DNA of 64,000 nucleotides from JAWLCQ01 sp041687095 (GTDB lineage Bacteria > Planctomycetota > Phycisphaerae > SM23-33). Position numbers and translations under genes: made by a program. Location of the stretch: contig JAWLCQ010000001.1 of assembly GCA_041687095.1 (NCBI GenBank), positions 59,014 to 123,013 on the forward strand, written 5' to 3'. Below are positions 56,143-63,882 of the stretch, one piece after another (positions within the stretch are counted from its first letter, which is position 1; every line of letters begins with the position of its first letter). The notes beneath the pieces are model-generated. The model did no database searches. It was not told where the DNA came from and saw nothing but the letters and a program-made list of their open reading frames with translations.

Positions 56143-56180
56143 TCCCAATTTCGATTGTCGATTTTGGATTCTCGATTGGG
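56143..56180. repeat. AT-richer TCGATT-type short repeat
   Basis: The unit TCGATT or a close variant occurs several times within 40 bp (TTTCGATTGTCGATTTTGG, TTCTCGATTGGG). On the minus strand it reads SPIENPKSTIE. Peptides of the 'NPKSKI' kind are a hallmark of a short interspersed repeat in many PVC-group genomes. It stands out by being much richer in A and T than its surroundings. Confidence 0.55.
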
Positions 56181-56410
56181 CTGTCGCCGTTACCATGGCC
56201 CCAATCGAAGTGAACGCCGTTAGAGCACCGAAGAACATCCTCGAAAAAGCGAGGATCTCGCGCGTTTGCAGTACAGGGGACGCGCAGCGACTGGGGGGGG
56301 CGGCGTTGGTGCGAGCGCATCGGGACCGTACGGGCCGCCTGCGCCCGTCACGGGCGCTCGACGTTCCGATTCCTGGTAGACAGCCTTCCCGCACCTTGGT
56401 CAAATCCTCC

Positions 56411-56450
56411 CACGCCTTCGCTGCCGTTCGCGGAGGCGTGACCGGTTACC
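56411..56450 (+). repeat. Stem-loop repeat, diverged GTGAACGGTTACC family
   Basis: CACGCCTTCG is followed by a 10-nt loop region and CGGAGGCGTG, then ACCGGTTACC. The same arrangement, with AACGGTTACC or AACGGTTGCC, occurs at 63644-63683 and 63741-63780. This copy differs by a few bases in stem and tail. Confidence 0.65.
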
Positions 56451-56552
56451 CGGTCTTGGACCGGGCGAAGTGACCCGCCCGGCGATGCCGTGGAGGCCCC
56501 CTGCGGACGCTCTGGTCCAAGGATGTGAAAGAGATTGGAAGACCGGCGGAGA

Positions 56553-56821
56553 GTGAAGACCGTGCTGGTGGACATCGATGGTACGCTGAGTGCCTCGGTT
56601 CCGGCGCCTCCGGGACGTGGAGAGTTGCCCTCCGATCCGGTGGCCGCGGTGCTCGTCCTTCGGGACGGACTGCCGCCGACCGCCTCTACGCTCGGCAGGC
56701 CGGCATCGGTCACGTCGCCCTCGTGGACCGCCAACAGGACTGCCCGCTGTGGGTGGATGAGGACGGCACGTTACGGGTCCGTCGGCTGACGGAGCTGCTG
56801 CCCCTGTTGGGCGGGGACTGA
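56553..56821 (+). pseudogene. Possible frameshifted short gene with a HAD-like start
   Basis: From GTG 56553 the frame reads VKTVLVDIDGTLSASVPAPP, a D-x-D-G-T phosphatase-like motif. In another frame further on, up to the stop at 56821, comes RQAGIGHVALVDRQQDCPLW and then VDEDGTLRVRRLTELLPLLG, which also looks like genuine protein. The two would join if a frameshift lies near 56650-56690. The joined length (about 90 residues) is too short for a full HAD enzyme. It is either debris or a small unknown protein. Confidence 0.3.
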
Positions 56822-56935
56822 TCCGCGGCTGCGGGCGTGCGGCGATGGGTGGCCGGACTGCCCGTCGCGATCGATGCACCGTGAAGCACCTTCTCGAAGA
56901 GAGAACTCCGCCTGCCTCCCGTCGCAGTTCTGCCT

Positions 56936-57919
56936 TCAGGCGGAACCGTCTCCGTGGCTTCGGTCGCAGGGAACCCCTCCCGTTACGACGTCTTCCCGTT
57001 CGCGAAAGTAGGCGGCGGTCTGATTGACCATGTGAGCCAGGCTCGCGGCATCCGGCTTCCCGTGCATCGCCGGATAGGGATCTCCGCCGGGCCCGAGCGG
57101 CTCGGGCGTCACGTAGCAGCCGGGCCGGTTGTAGCCGATCAGGTAAAGCGCCATGATGAGCGTGTCCAGGTCGAGCGACCCCTCCCCGAGGGCGCAGCGG
57201 TTGCTGTCGGCCAGGTGCAGGTTGGTCAACCGGTCGCCCGCGGCGAGAATTGCCTCGCCGATATGGCTTTCCTCGACCTGCATGTGATAGACGTCCCCGT
57301 TGATGTGCCCGATCGCGGGATGGGCCACCGCCTCGATGTAGCGCTTGGCATCCTCGATCGTGTGGCAGAAGCTGACTTCCGCCGAACGGATCGGTTCGAT
57401 GGCTGCCCTGACGCCGTGCTGCCCGAAGAGATTCGCCGTGCGCCGCAGTGTTTCGACCGATCGCTCGAACTCGGTGTCGTCGTAGGCGGAGGGGCGTCCG
57501 ACGGCGCCGGGAACCACCAGCATGTACCCGCCGCCGACTTCGGCGCAGAACGGAAGGGTCCGCTTCAGGTAATCGAGGGCTCTCTGACGTGCGGCGCCGC
57601 TATTGGACGAGAGGTCATTCTCCGCCGAGAACATGCCGCAGACACCGGCCACGGCGATATCGTGGTCGCCCAGAATCCGCAACGTCTCTCCGGGTTCGTA
57701 GCCGAGGTCGTCCCCGTAGTGATTCCCGTGCAGTTCAATGTAGCGGATTCCCGCCTGGTTGAGTCGCGCGGCCGACTGCTCCAGGGGCTCCATGCCGAAG
57801 CCCCAGTTGCTCCAACTCAGGTTCAGCTTCTCCTTGAGCCTCTCCGGATGCTTCTGCTTCAGTTCCAGAAATCGTTCGCGGATTCTCTCGTTCTTCCTCT
57901 CGAAGTTCTGGGGTTTCAT
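56936..57919 (-). CDS. Sugar phosphate isomerase/epimerase (xylose-isomerase-like TIM barrel)
   Basis: The 327-residue protein is an AP_endonuc_2-type TIM barrel. LSWSNWGFGMEPLEQSAARL and GIRYIELHGNHYGDDLGYEP form the first strands. Metal ligands are expected in AIEPIRSAEVSFCHTIEDA, GHINGDVYHMQVEE, LTNLHLADSNRCALGEGSLD and TPEPLGPGG. Relatives isomerise or epimerise keto-sugars and inositols. The start ATG 57919 has AAAGG about 9 nt upstream. It is the last gene of the five-gene minus-strand operon and probably handles the sugar made by the FAD oxidoreductase next to it. The N-terminal 25 residues are rich in charge (ERKNERIRERFLELKQKH) and may be a short helical extension. Confidence 0.85.
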   Translation of the reverse strand: MKPQNFERKNERIRERFLELKQKHPERLKEKLNLSWSNWGFGMEPLEQSAARLNQAGIRYIELHGNHYGDDLGYEPGETLRILGDHDIAVAGVCGMFSAENDLSSNSGAARQRALDYLKRTLPFCAEVGGGYMLVVPGAVGRPSAYDDTEFERSVETLRRTANLFGQHGVRAAIEPIRSAEVSFCHTIEDAKRYIEAVAHPAIGHINGDVYHMQVEESHIGEAILAAGDRLTNLHLADSNRCALGEGSLDLDTLIMALYLIGYNRPGCYVTPEPLGPGGDPYPAMHGKPDAASLAHMVNQTAAYFREREDVVTGGVPCDRSHGDGSA

Positions 57920-58013
57920 CCCTCGTGGCCTTTCTCATGAATGCTTTCGTGGTGGATCTGCGGCTCTGCACGTGAAGGCATGTGCAGGAACGAGTGAACG
58001 GGACCCGTCGGGG

Positions 58014-59369
58014 TCAGAGGATCAGGCAGCCCTGCGACCGCAGCGCGTCGCGGAGCTTTCGGGCGTCGACGCGATCGACGGTGCAGCCGTCCCGGATGGC
58101 GGTGGCGGCGGCGACGCCGGCGGCCTGTCCGGTCTGGTTGGTGTTGAGCATCACGCGGATGGCCCCGTACGCCCCGCGGTCGGCGTCGATGAGCCTCCCG
58201 GCGACCAGCACGTTGGCCGCCCCGCGGGGCACGAGGCAGCGGTAGGGGATCTGGTAGAAGGTGGGGTCGACCTCCCGCGGGGGCCGCCAGCGGGTCTCCT
58301 GGGCGGGGCGATGGGGGGAAAGGTCGTGGTAGCACTCCCGCCCGTCGAGGTAGCGGAAGGTCAATCCGGGGCGCCCGCTGTGGTGCACGTCCACGCGGTA
58401 GCTGCCGTTGGCGATGGCGTCGGGGAAGCGGACGCCCTCGAGCACCTCCTGCTCGGTGAGGCGGTGCAGGCAGCAGGCGTGGCGGGTTTCGCGGATGCCG
58501 ATGTACCCCGCCACCTCCACGAGGCTCACACCCTCCCCGCCCTCGCATGCCCGCAGGAGGTCCACGATCGCCCGCACCTGCCGCCGGCCCTCCATCTCGG
58601 CGGCGGTCAGCTCGTCGGCGTCGGCGCAGTTGGCGCCTGCGACCCGCGTACCGGCGACCATCCGGTCGTCCGTCGAGCCCACCCGGGGCGACGCCCACAG
58701 CAGCCCGCGGGGCAGACGGTCCGGTGACGAGGCGTCGAAGACCGTGCGGGCGAGGTCGAAGCCCGCGTTGTGCTGCGAGACCCGACCGATGCCGGAGACC
58801 GCGGCGCAGACGGTGGGGGGTTGCAGGTCGTCCCGCAGTTCCACCGGCAGGCCCATGCGGGCTACCAGGTCACCGTCGCCGGTGGCGTCGATGAACACCC
58901 GGGCGCGGATGGCCCGCCGCCCGGTCTTATCCTCGATCACCGCCGCCGCCAGGACCCCGTCCTCCATCGCCGGGGCGGTGAACCGCGTGTGCAGGAAGGG
59001 GCGGATTCCGTGCTCCCGCACCAGCTCGTCCAGCTCGATCTTGAGTTCCGCGGTGTTCAGGAGGTAGTTCCCGTTCCCGCCCAGCACCGCCGCCCCCCGC
59101 CGCGTGAGCCGCTCGAGGATCTCCTTCGACAGCCCGGCGATGATCGGCGTCTTACGCTCGGTGTCCAGCAGGCTGTGCCAGACGTTCACCAGCCCGGCGG
59201 TGGCGACCCCGCCGAACGCCCCGTTGCCTTCGACGACCGCGGCGGTCCGTCCCATCCGGGCGGCCGCCACCGCCGCGAACACCCCCGTGCAACTGCCGCC
59301 CAGCACGCAGACATCGACTTCAGCGGCGAGGGGCACGCGGCGCGGCGGCTCAAGGATCTCTCGGCTCAT
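58014..59369 (-). CDS. FAD-dependent oxidoreductase (FAD_oxidored family)
   Basis: The product has about 451 residues. Its N-terminus carries the Rossmann motif VDVCVLGGSCTGVFAAVAAA (G-x-S-x-x-G), then VVEGNGAFGGVATAGLVN, RVFIDATGDGDLVARMG (FAD contact) and, near the C-terminus, NVLVAGRLIDADRGAYGAIR and QTGQAAGVAAA, the order seen in PF12831. A CYS-containing region (ETRHACCLHRLT) is not conserved in the partial paralogue visible at 1-728. The substrate is unknown; a sugar or sugar alcohol is suggested by the neighbours. ATG 59369 is chosen because AAAGGA lies about 12 nt upstream; ATG 59381 is in frame but its Shine-Dalgarno would abut the start. Confidence 0.85.
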   Translation of the reverse strand: MSREILEPPRRVPLAAEVDVCVLGGSCTGVFAAVAAARMGRTAAVVEGNGAFGGVATAGLVNVWHSLLDTERKTPIIAGLSKEILERLTRRGAAVLGGNGNYLLNTAELKIELDELVREHGIRPFLHTRFTAPAMEDGVLAAAVIEDKTGRRAIRARVFIDATGDGDLVARMGLPVELRDDLQPPTVCAAVSGIGRVSQHNAGFDLARTVFDASSPDRLPRGLLWASPRVGSTDDRMVAGTRVAGANCADADELTAAEMEGRRQVRAIVDLLRACEGGEGVSLVEVAGYIGIRETRHACCLHRLTEQEVLEGVRFPDAIANGSYRVDVHHSGRPGLTFRYLDGRECYHDLSPHRPAQETRWRPPREVDPTFYQIPYRCLVPRGAANVLVAGRLIDADRGAYGAIRVMLNTNQTGQAAGVAAATAIRDGCTVDRVDARKLRDALRSQGCLIL

Positions 59370-59474
59370 CGGGTGTTCCATCCTTTCTCACCGTTCCGGG
59401 CGGATCGGCCGATCCGGAACAGGTGCATGTCAGACGCCCCGGTCCTCGCAGCCCGTGGACCGGGGGAGGGCGGG

Positions 59475-60506
59475 TCAGGGGATCTCGTTCTTGGAGAAGA
59501 CCGACAGCAGGATCTCTCCCGCACCATTGGGGGCGCTCGTGTGCCACGCGTAGATCGCGTTGCGCTCGCGGTCGTGCACGGCGTAGATCGTCCCGTCGGG
59601 GGCCGCCGCCGCGTCCGGGTAGCTGACCTGGTCGCGGTCGTCGAGCACCAGCCCGCGGCTCCAGGTGGCGCCTTCGTCCCGGGACAGGCACGCGACGATC
59701 CCGGTGCGCTTCCGGGGGTCCGGGCTGTTGATCAGCAGCCAGTCGCCGTCGCTCAGCCGGCGGATGTGGAAGCGCGATCCGGGATTGGCGATGGCGGTGG
59801 GAGCGCCTGGCGACCACGTGCCCCCGCGGTCGGTGGACACGCTGTGCCAGATCGCCCCCGCGCCCGAACGGATGTACATGGCCAGCGATCCGTCGCGACG
59901 TTCGACGATCATGTTCTCGGACGCCAGCGGGGGGGCGACGACGGAACCGTGCAGCGTCCACGTCCGGCCCTGGTCCTCCGACCGACCGACGCCCTGGAGG
60001 TTCCGGCGGTGCCCGTCGGCGAACCACTGCTCGTCCGCGGTGGGGGCGTAGGTGATCGGCATGAGCCACTCGCCGGTCGAGAGCACCGTTGGCTTGTTGA
60101 GGCGGAAGCAGTACGCGACGTCGTAGGGGATCGGCCGCGGATCGCTCCAGGCGGGCTCGGGCAGGTCGGGCTGGGCGCAGGTCCGCACCCACACCCCGTG
60201 CCGGCGGGTCTGGCGATTGCTGCGGTTGTAGATCAGCCACAGAACCCCCCCCGGGTCGAGCCACACCGCCGAGTCGAACGCCCGCTCCCCGTCCTGCGGG
60301 GCGGCCATCAGCACCGGGTCGCGGAACGTCCGCCCCTGGTCGTCGCTCCAACTCAGGAAGACCGCGTTCTCGGGGGCGGGCTCGGTCTGCCCGCCCGAGA
60401 ACCACGTAAGGAAGAGGCGCCCCCCGGGGGTACGCTCGATCCCGGGAATGCCCAGCCAGTCCTGCCCGGTGCGGGCCCGTGACATCGCGACGTGTCGGAG
60501 AATCAT
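59475..60506 (-). CDS. Sialidase-like BNR/Asp-box protein, second copy
   Basis: The 343-residue protein is a beta-propeller candidate with Asp boxes SDDQGRTF, SEDQGRTW, STDRGGTW and SRDEGATW and the start GIPGIERTPGGRLFLTWFSG. It is a paralogue of 6018-7022 along its whole length, with an 8-residue longer C-terminal region. No signal peptide is visible. ATG 60506 is preceded by GGAAAGGTG. It lies between the PLC/NPCBM gene and the FAD oxidoreductase, 113 and 105 bp away, in the same operon. Hydrolysis of a terminal sugar such as sialic acid is the family expectation; in this lineage the true substrate is unproven. Confidence 0.85.
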   Translation of the reverse strand: MILRHVAMSRARTGQDWLGIPGIERTPGGRLFLTWFSGGQTEPAPENAVFLSWSDDQGRTFRDPVLMAAPQDGERAFDSAVWLDPGGVLWLIYNRSNRQTRRHGVWVRTCAQPDLPEPAWSDPRPIPYDVAYCFRLNKPTVLSTGEWLMPITYAPTADEQWFADGHRRNLQGVGRSEDQGRTWTLHGSVVAPPLASENMIVERRDGSLAMYIRSGAGAIWHSVSTDRGGTWSPGAPTAIANPGSRFHIRRLSDGDWLLINSPDPRKRTGIVACLSRDEGATWSRGLVLDDRDQVSYPDAAAAPDGTIYAVHDRERNAIYAWHTSAPNGAGEILLSVFSKNEIP

Positions 60507-60619
60507 GGATCACCTTTCCGAAGGCTGACTGGCCGCGGGCGACGACGACGCGTCTTCGACCCGCGGGGGTATCCTGACAAGGGAGCGTGCAGGGACTGCA
60601 TGTCCATGACGCGTGGCTC

Positions 60620-61825
60620 TCAGCGGAACAGGCGCGGTGACGCCCAGATCGGAAACGCCAGGCGGTCGGTGCTGCCGTCCGTCGGCGTGAGCAGCCGCAA
60701 ACGCCGCACGCCTTCGACGTCCAGCACCACGTGACCCGCCGGGTCGCCCGGGCCGGCCCAGGGGCTCTGGAACGCCGCCCGGCCATCGAGTTCCACCTCG
60801 AACCGGCACTTCGCCTGGCGGTCCACGCCCGCCAGCAGGCCCACGTCCGCCTCGAAGCGGCCGAAGACGCCGCGCGGCAGGTGGTACTCCATCATCGACG
60901 ACAGCGAGATCCCCTCGCCCGGAAGAGCGTGCGGGATCACGCAGACCCCGTCGACGGTACGGATGTCGTCGGGGGCGTAGCGCAGGCGGAACCGTTCGGC
61001 CCGGCCGTACGTCTCCCGCGTGATCCAGTTCACCAGCGGGCGCTGGCTGAAGTTGAACTCCGCATCGAACGCGTTGGGGGGGAGGGTGTGCAGCGGGCAG
61101 CAGCGCAGGGCCGATGCCTCGCGCGGGGTGAAGTCGCCCCGGGCGATGCGCAGGATCGTGAGGCAGGCGTCCCCGAACAGCTCGCCGGCGGCCTGCACGA
61201 CGGGGTTCAGGGCCCGAACGGCGTGGGGGTGGTTGCGGCGGTAGACCGAGCGGAGCATCGGAACGACGGCGGCCATCGCGCGGGCGTGGAGCGCCCCGTA
61301 GGGGGCGGTGAGGCGGAACTCCAGGTCGGGGGGGGACAGCGCCAGCAGCCTCGCGCGGCGGCGGGGGGTGGTGACCGTCGAACAGACGTCCTCGAGCATC
61401 CGATGGTAGTTGCAGTTGCGGTAGTGGGCGGGCGGGGGCAGGAGGTTGGCGATGTGCAGCTCGTAGTAGTGGGCGGGCTGGGCGAAATCGCCCACGTAGT
61501 GCGAGTAGACGCCCAGGAAGCGGGCGGCCTCGGACACGTCGCCCGCCCGCAGGTGGCGGAGCGCCTGGCGGATGTAGAAGCGGTTCTTGGGCATCAACCC
61601 GTGCAGGTCCCGCATGTCCTGCTGGAAGTTGAACTTGAGCCTCTCCGCGGGGAAGTACTTCCGCCAAGGTCCGCTCTTGCCCTCCAGCAGCCGAATGGCG
61701 AACTGGTCGGGGTACATGCAGGTGTCGAGGCACCCCGCCTCCAGGGCGTCGACGTCGCGTTCCCCGGCCGCCCGCAGGGCGCTCATGCCCAGCCGGACCA
61801 GGGCCTGGTGATCGTGCGTGTTCAT
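60620..61825 (-). CDS. Phospholipase-C/S1-nuclease-like protein fused to an NPCBM domain
   Basis: The 401-residue protein has an N-terminal helical domain with His4, His6, and HYVGDFAQPAHYYE (His109, Asp113, His119), the zinc-site pattern of bacterial zinc-dependent phospholipase C and S1/P1 nuclease. About residues 290-401 match the NPCBM carbohydrate-binding fold: VFGRFEADVGLLAG, CRFEVELDGRAAFQS, VVLDVEGVRRLRLLT and a terminal F-P-I-W-A-S-P block. No signal peptide is visible, so it may be cytoplasmic or use another route. The start ATG overlaps the regulator stop by 4 bp (ATGA), so the two are translationally coupled. A broken copy of the 5' end of this gene lies at 2157-2382. Confidence 0.75.
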   Translation of the reverse strand: MNTHDHQALVRLGMSALRAAGERDVDALEAGCLDTCMYPDQFAIRLLEGKSGPWRKYFPAERLKFNFQQDMRDLHGLMPKNRFYIRQALRHLRAGDVSEAARFLGVYSHYVGDFAQPAHYYELHIANLLPPPAHYRNCNYHRMLEDVCSTVTTPRRRARLLALSPPDLEFRLTAPYGALHARAMAAVVPMLRSVYRRNHPHAVRALNPVVQAAGELFGDACLTILRIARGDFTPREASALRCCPLHTLPPNAFDAEFNFSQRPLVNWITRETYGRAERFRLRYAPDDIRTVDGVCVIPHALPGEGISLSSMMEYHLPRGVFGRFEADVGLLAGVDRQAKCRFEVELDGRAAFQSPWAGPGDPAGHVVLDVEGVRRLRLLTPTDGSTDRLAFPIWASPRLFR

Positions 61826-63024
61826 CTGCGGACTCCTGTGGCTCGTCGGCCGCCCCTGCGCCCTCGCGATGGCGGGGGGCGATCGGCGGTCCTCGCCGGT
61901 TCCTCCGCGGCGCCGGACGGTGTAGTAGCGGTGGTGCGACTGTCGCGGGGAACCAGCACGTACTGCACCCGCCGCTTCTCCAGATCCCCGGCGGTTCCGG
62001 CGATGGCGGTTTGCAGCAGATCCACCGCCGAAGCGGCGATCTCCGCGGGATCGACGACCAGCAGATCGCAGCCGAGCAGGGCATCGTTGATCTGGCCCCT
62101 GTGGGTCGCCACCAGCAACCGGATATCCTGCGGAATCCGCACGCCCGCCGCGAGAAGCTCCTGGACGGCCCCGATCGCCATCCAGTCATCGAGTATGAAG
62201 ATCGCCTCGGGCAGGGCCCGGGGATGGCGCAGAAGCTCGCGCGCCGCCTCCCGCCCCATCCCCACCGCCGTCGTGGCGCCAACGGTGAAGCGCCGCCATC
62301 GCACCGAGAGGGACCGGGGCGAGAGTGCCTTCCCGGCGGGGAGGTGGAGAGTGGCATCTCCCAGCGTGTCCCAGACCTCGGCGATGCGGGCGCCGCGCTC
62401 CGCCAGGTGGTTGAGTCCCTGGGCGGCCATGTCGCGGTGGTCGATCTGGATGCAGGGAAGCTCCGGGACGTGTCGAAGGCTCACGGCGGGGATGCGGCGG
62501 AGTTTCAGCCACTCATGGATCTGCGGGAGGTCCGAAGGCCGCCAGACCAGCGCCCCGGCCGGCAGGCCGTCGGCGACATCGCGCTGCAGGGCTTCCGGGA
62601 TCCGGCTCTCCCCCGCCTCGCCCGGAAGCGAGTCGAGCAGGTAGATCCGCGGCTGCCAGCCGCGGGAGACGACCTCGCTCAGCACGGCGTTGACGATCTG
62701 GCCGAAGTAGACGGCCGGCGATCGCCCGAAGAGGGGGCGGTCCAGCAGCAGGGCGCACACGGGCGCACTGGGCTCGCCGCACACCACCGTGCCGCTGGCG
62801 CGCCGCATGAGGACGAGCCTCTCGTCCTGGAGGATCCGGTACGCCTGCAGCACGGTCACGCGGCTGGCGCAGCCCAGGGAGCCCGCGGGGGGCAGCGAGT
62901 CCCCCCGGTGCAGCTCTCCGCCGCGGATCAGGGTGCGGATGTGATCCGCCAACTGGACGGCCAGCGGCGCGGCCGACGCCGCGTTGGGCTCGAAGGATCT
63001 CAGGGCTGTCTGTGTCTTGGTCAT
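61822..63024 (-). CDS. GntR-family transcriptional regulator
   Basis: The 400-residue protein has an N-terminal GntR winged helix: LAVQLADHIRTLIRGGELHR, SLPPAGSLGCASRVTVLQAY, RILQDERLVLMRRASGTVV (residues about 18-82). A LacI-type effector domain follows: SEVVSRGWQPRIYLLDSL, AGALVWRPSDLPQIHEW, PAVSLRHVPELPCIQIDHRD, EAIFILDDWMAIGAVQELL. A Pro/Arg tail (DRPPPSRGRRGGRRATG) ends the protein. As first gene of the operon it probably senses the pathway's sugar and represses its own promoter. It differs from the 47040-48122 regulator in sequence, so the two control regions are likely distinct. ATG 63024 is the first good start; its ribosome binding site (GGA) is weak. Confidence 0.88.
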   Translation of the reverse strand: MTKTQTALRSFEPNAASAAPLAVQLADHIRTLIRGGELHRGDSLPPAGSLGCASRVTVLQAYRILQDERLVLMRRASGTVVCGEPSAPVCALLLDRPLFGRSPAVYFGQIVNAVLSEVVSRGWQPRIYLLDSLPGEAGESRIPEALQRDVADGLPAGALVWRPSDLPQIHEWLKLRRIPAVSLRHVPELPCIQIDHRDMAAQGLNHLAERGARIAEVWDTLGDATLHLPAGKALSPRSLSVRWRRFTVGATTAVGMGREAARELLRHPRALPEAIFILDDWMAIGAVQELLAAGVRIPQDIRLLVATHRGQINDALLGCDLLVVDPAEIAASAVDLLQTAIAGTAGDLEKRRVQYVLVPRDSRTTATTPSGAAEEPARTADRPPPSRGRRGGRRATGVRR

Positions 63025-63072
63025 GGCGGTCGTCCATCCGAAGCGCGGTCGCTATACCATTCTTTACCATAA
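63025..63072 (-). promoter_or_regulatory. Leader and candidate operator of the regulator operon
   Basis: On the plus strand TACCAT occurs at 63055-63060 and again at 63065-63070, exactly 10 bp apart, in a short AT-rich patch within GC-rich sequence. In the minus-strand sense it reads ATGGTA AAGA ATGGTA TAGC. A direct repeat with helical spacing 30-45 bp before the start codon fits a binding site for the regulator itself overlapping its promoter. No clear -35 could be assigned. Confidence 0.45.
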
Positions 63073-63118
63073 CAGCCGGCGGGCCGCTGGGTGTCGCGAA
63101 AACCCGTCGGCGAGGCCG

Positions 63119-63180
63119 GGCACCGTGCTTTGCGGAGCGCCGGGCGCCGTGCTTTGCGGAGCGCAGCGCAGCAACCACGT
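63119..63180. repeat. Palindromic repeat related to the MITE core at 2276-2309
   Basis: GTGCTTTGCGGAGCGC occurs twice (63125-63140 and 63149-63164). The second copy continues AGCGCAGCAACCACG, the complement of the core of the MITE at 2239-2339. The terminal repeats of the MITE are absent. It is either a decayed MITE or an independent REP-like unit captured by it. Confidence 0.6.
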
Positions 63181-63217
63181 TGGAGGCCCCGCGTCGCCCT
63201 GCGCGAACGCCCAAAAG

Positions 63218-63337
63218 GGTAACCGTTCACGCCTGTGCATGCGGTGGCGGAAGTCTGAAGAAACAGCCGGAGAGAAGGGGATTACACAGATTTCTGGTAA
63301 CCGTTCACGCGGCGCCGCCGGGTGTTTCAGAAACACG
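63218..63337. repeat. Two copies of the GGTAACCGTTCACG repeat in direct orientation
   Basis: Copies of GGTAACCGTTCACG start at 63218 and 63296, 78 bp apart. The sequence between them, read on the minus strand (ATCTGTGTAATCCCCTTCTC), resembles the sequence between the plus-strand copies at 63671 and 63769 (ATCTGCGTACTCCCTTTCTT). The two pairs are thus diverged inverted copies of one longer unit. Confidence 0.65.
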
Positions 63338-63351
63338 CCCGCCGTCCGAAC

Positions 63352-63600
63352 CTCCCCACCGACCCCGCGTCGGTGGTTCAAACGGCTCTCGACTACGGCC
63401 GGCGTACCCGGTCCGCGCACCGTCCGCGCCCGTTGGTCATCCCGTAGTCAGGAAGCCGGCTTACCACCGACGCAGGGTCGGTGGGGAGCAGGAGGACGAG
63501 CGGGATGGGAGGGGACCGCCGCTGTAGTCAATAGCCGCTTACCACCGGCACGGGGCCGGTGGGGAGAAGAAGTGGCCACCGGCACGGGGCCGGTGGGGAG
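63352..63600. repeat. Four 25-bp hairpin repeats (CCACCGRC/GGYCGGTGG)
   Basis: The unit CCACCGRC...GGYCGGTGGGGAG occurs at 63474-63498, 63542-63566 and 63576-63600, and inverted at 63352-63376. Each forms a stem of 8-9 bp. The last two copies are identical and 34 bp apart. Compensating base changes keep the stem (GACG/GGTC versus GGCA/GGCC), so the fold rather than the sequence seems to be kept. Confidence 0.65.
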
Positions 63601-63643
63601 AGGCAACAGGAAACTCACCTCAGTGCCGACATGCCCCTTTCTT

Positions 63644-63683
63644 CACGCCCTTCCTGCTGTTTGGAAGGGCGTGAACGGTTACC
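63644..63683 (+). repeat. Stem-loop repeat, GTGAACGGTTACC family
   Basis: CACGCCCTTC pairs with GAAGGGCGTG and is followed by AACGGTTACC. Similar copies lie at 63741-63780 and 56411-56450. Confidence 0.7.
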
Positions 63684-63740
63684 AATCTGTGCCATCTCAA
63701 AATCTGCGTACTCCCTTTCTTCGGGGCGGTTTCTTCTCAT

Positions 63741-63780
63741 CACGCCTTCGCCGCTGTCTGTGAAGGCGTGAACGGTTGCC
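63741..63780 (+). repeat. Stem-loop repeat, GTGAACGGTTGCC variant
   Basis: CACGCCTTC pairs with GAAGGCGTG and is followed by AACGGTTGCC. The tail differs by one base from the copy at 63644-63683, while the stem shows paired changes. Confidence 0.7.
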
Positions 63781-63840
63781 CAAAACCTCCGTGAGTTGGG
63801 GGTGGTTGGGCTCGCAGCGAGGCCGTTCCCACCTCTCGGC

Positions 63841-63882
63841 AGGGGCGAGACGCCCCTGCGACACACGGGCGAGACGCCCGTG
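63841..63882. repeat. Double GCGAGACGC hairpin repeat
   Basis: AGGGGCGAGACGCCCCT (63841-63857) and CACGGGCGAGACGCCCGTG (63864-63882) are two adjacent hairpins with the same GAGA loop. Translated they read RGETPL and TGETPVP. Repeats of this type are scattered through many PVC-group genomes. Confidence 0.7.

Larger units (their letters stand above)
56066..56935. other. 870-bp intergenic region with repeats and possible gene debris
   Basis: This lies between two convergent units. It holds an AT-richer repeat (56143-56180), a stem-loop of the GTGAACGGTTACC family (56411-56450) and a possible frameshifted gene (56553-56821), each listed separately. The rest gives no recognisable gene on either strand. 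Confidence 0.5.

Noticed and set aside
60510..62357. Minus-strand ORF of 615 codons overlapping the PLC/NPCBM and regulator genes
   Set aside because: Same strand, other frame; Pro/Arg/Gly-rich without motifs. The two overlapped genes have clear domains.
63352..63600. CRISPR array
   Set aside because: Only four units, one of them inverted, spacers of unequal length (34-97 bp), and no cas genes.
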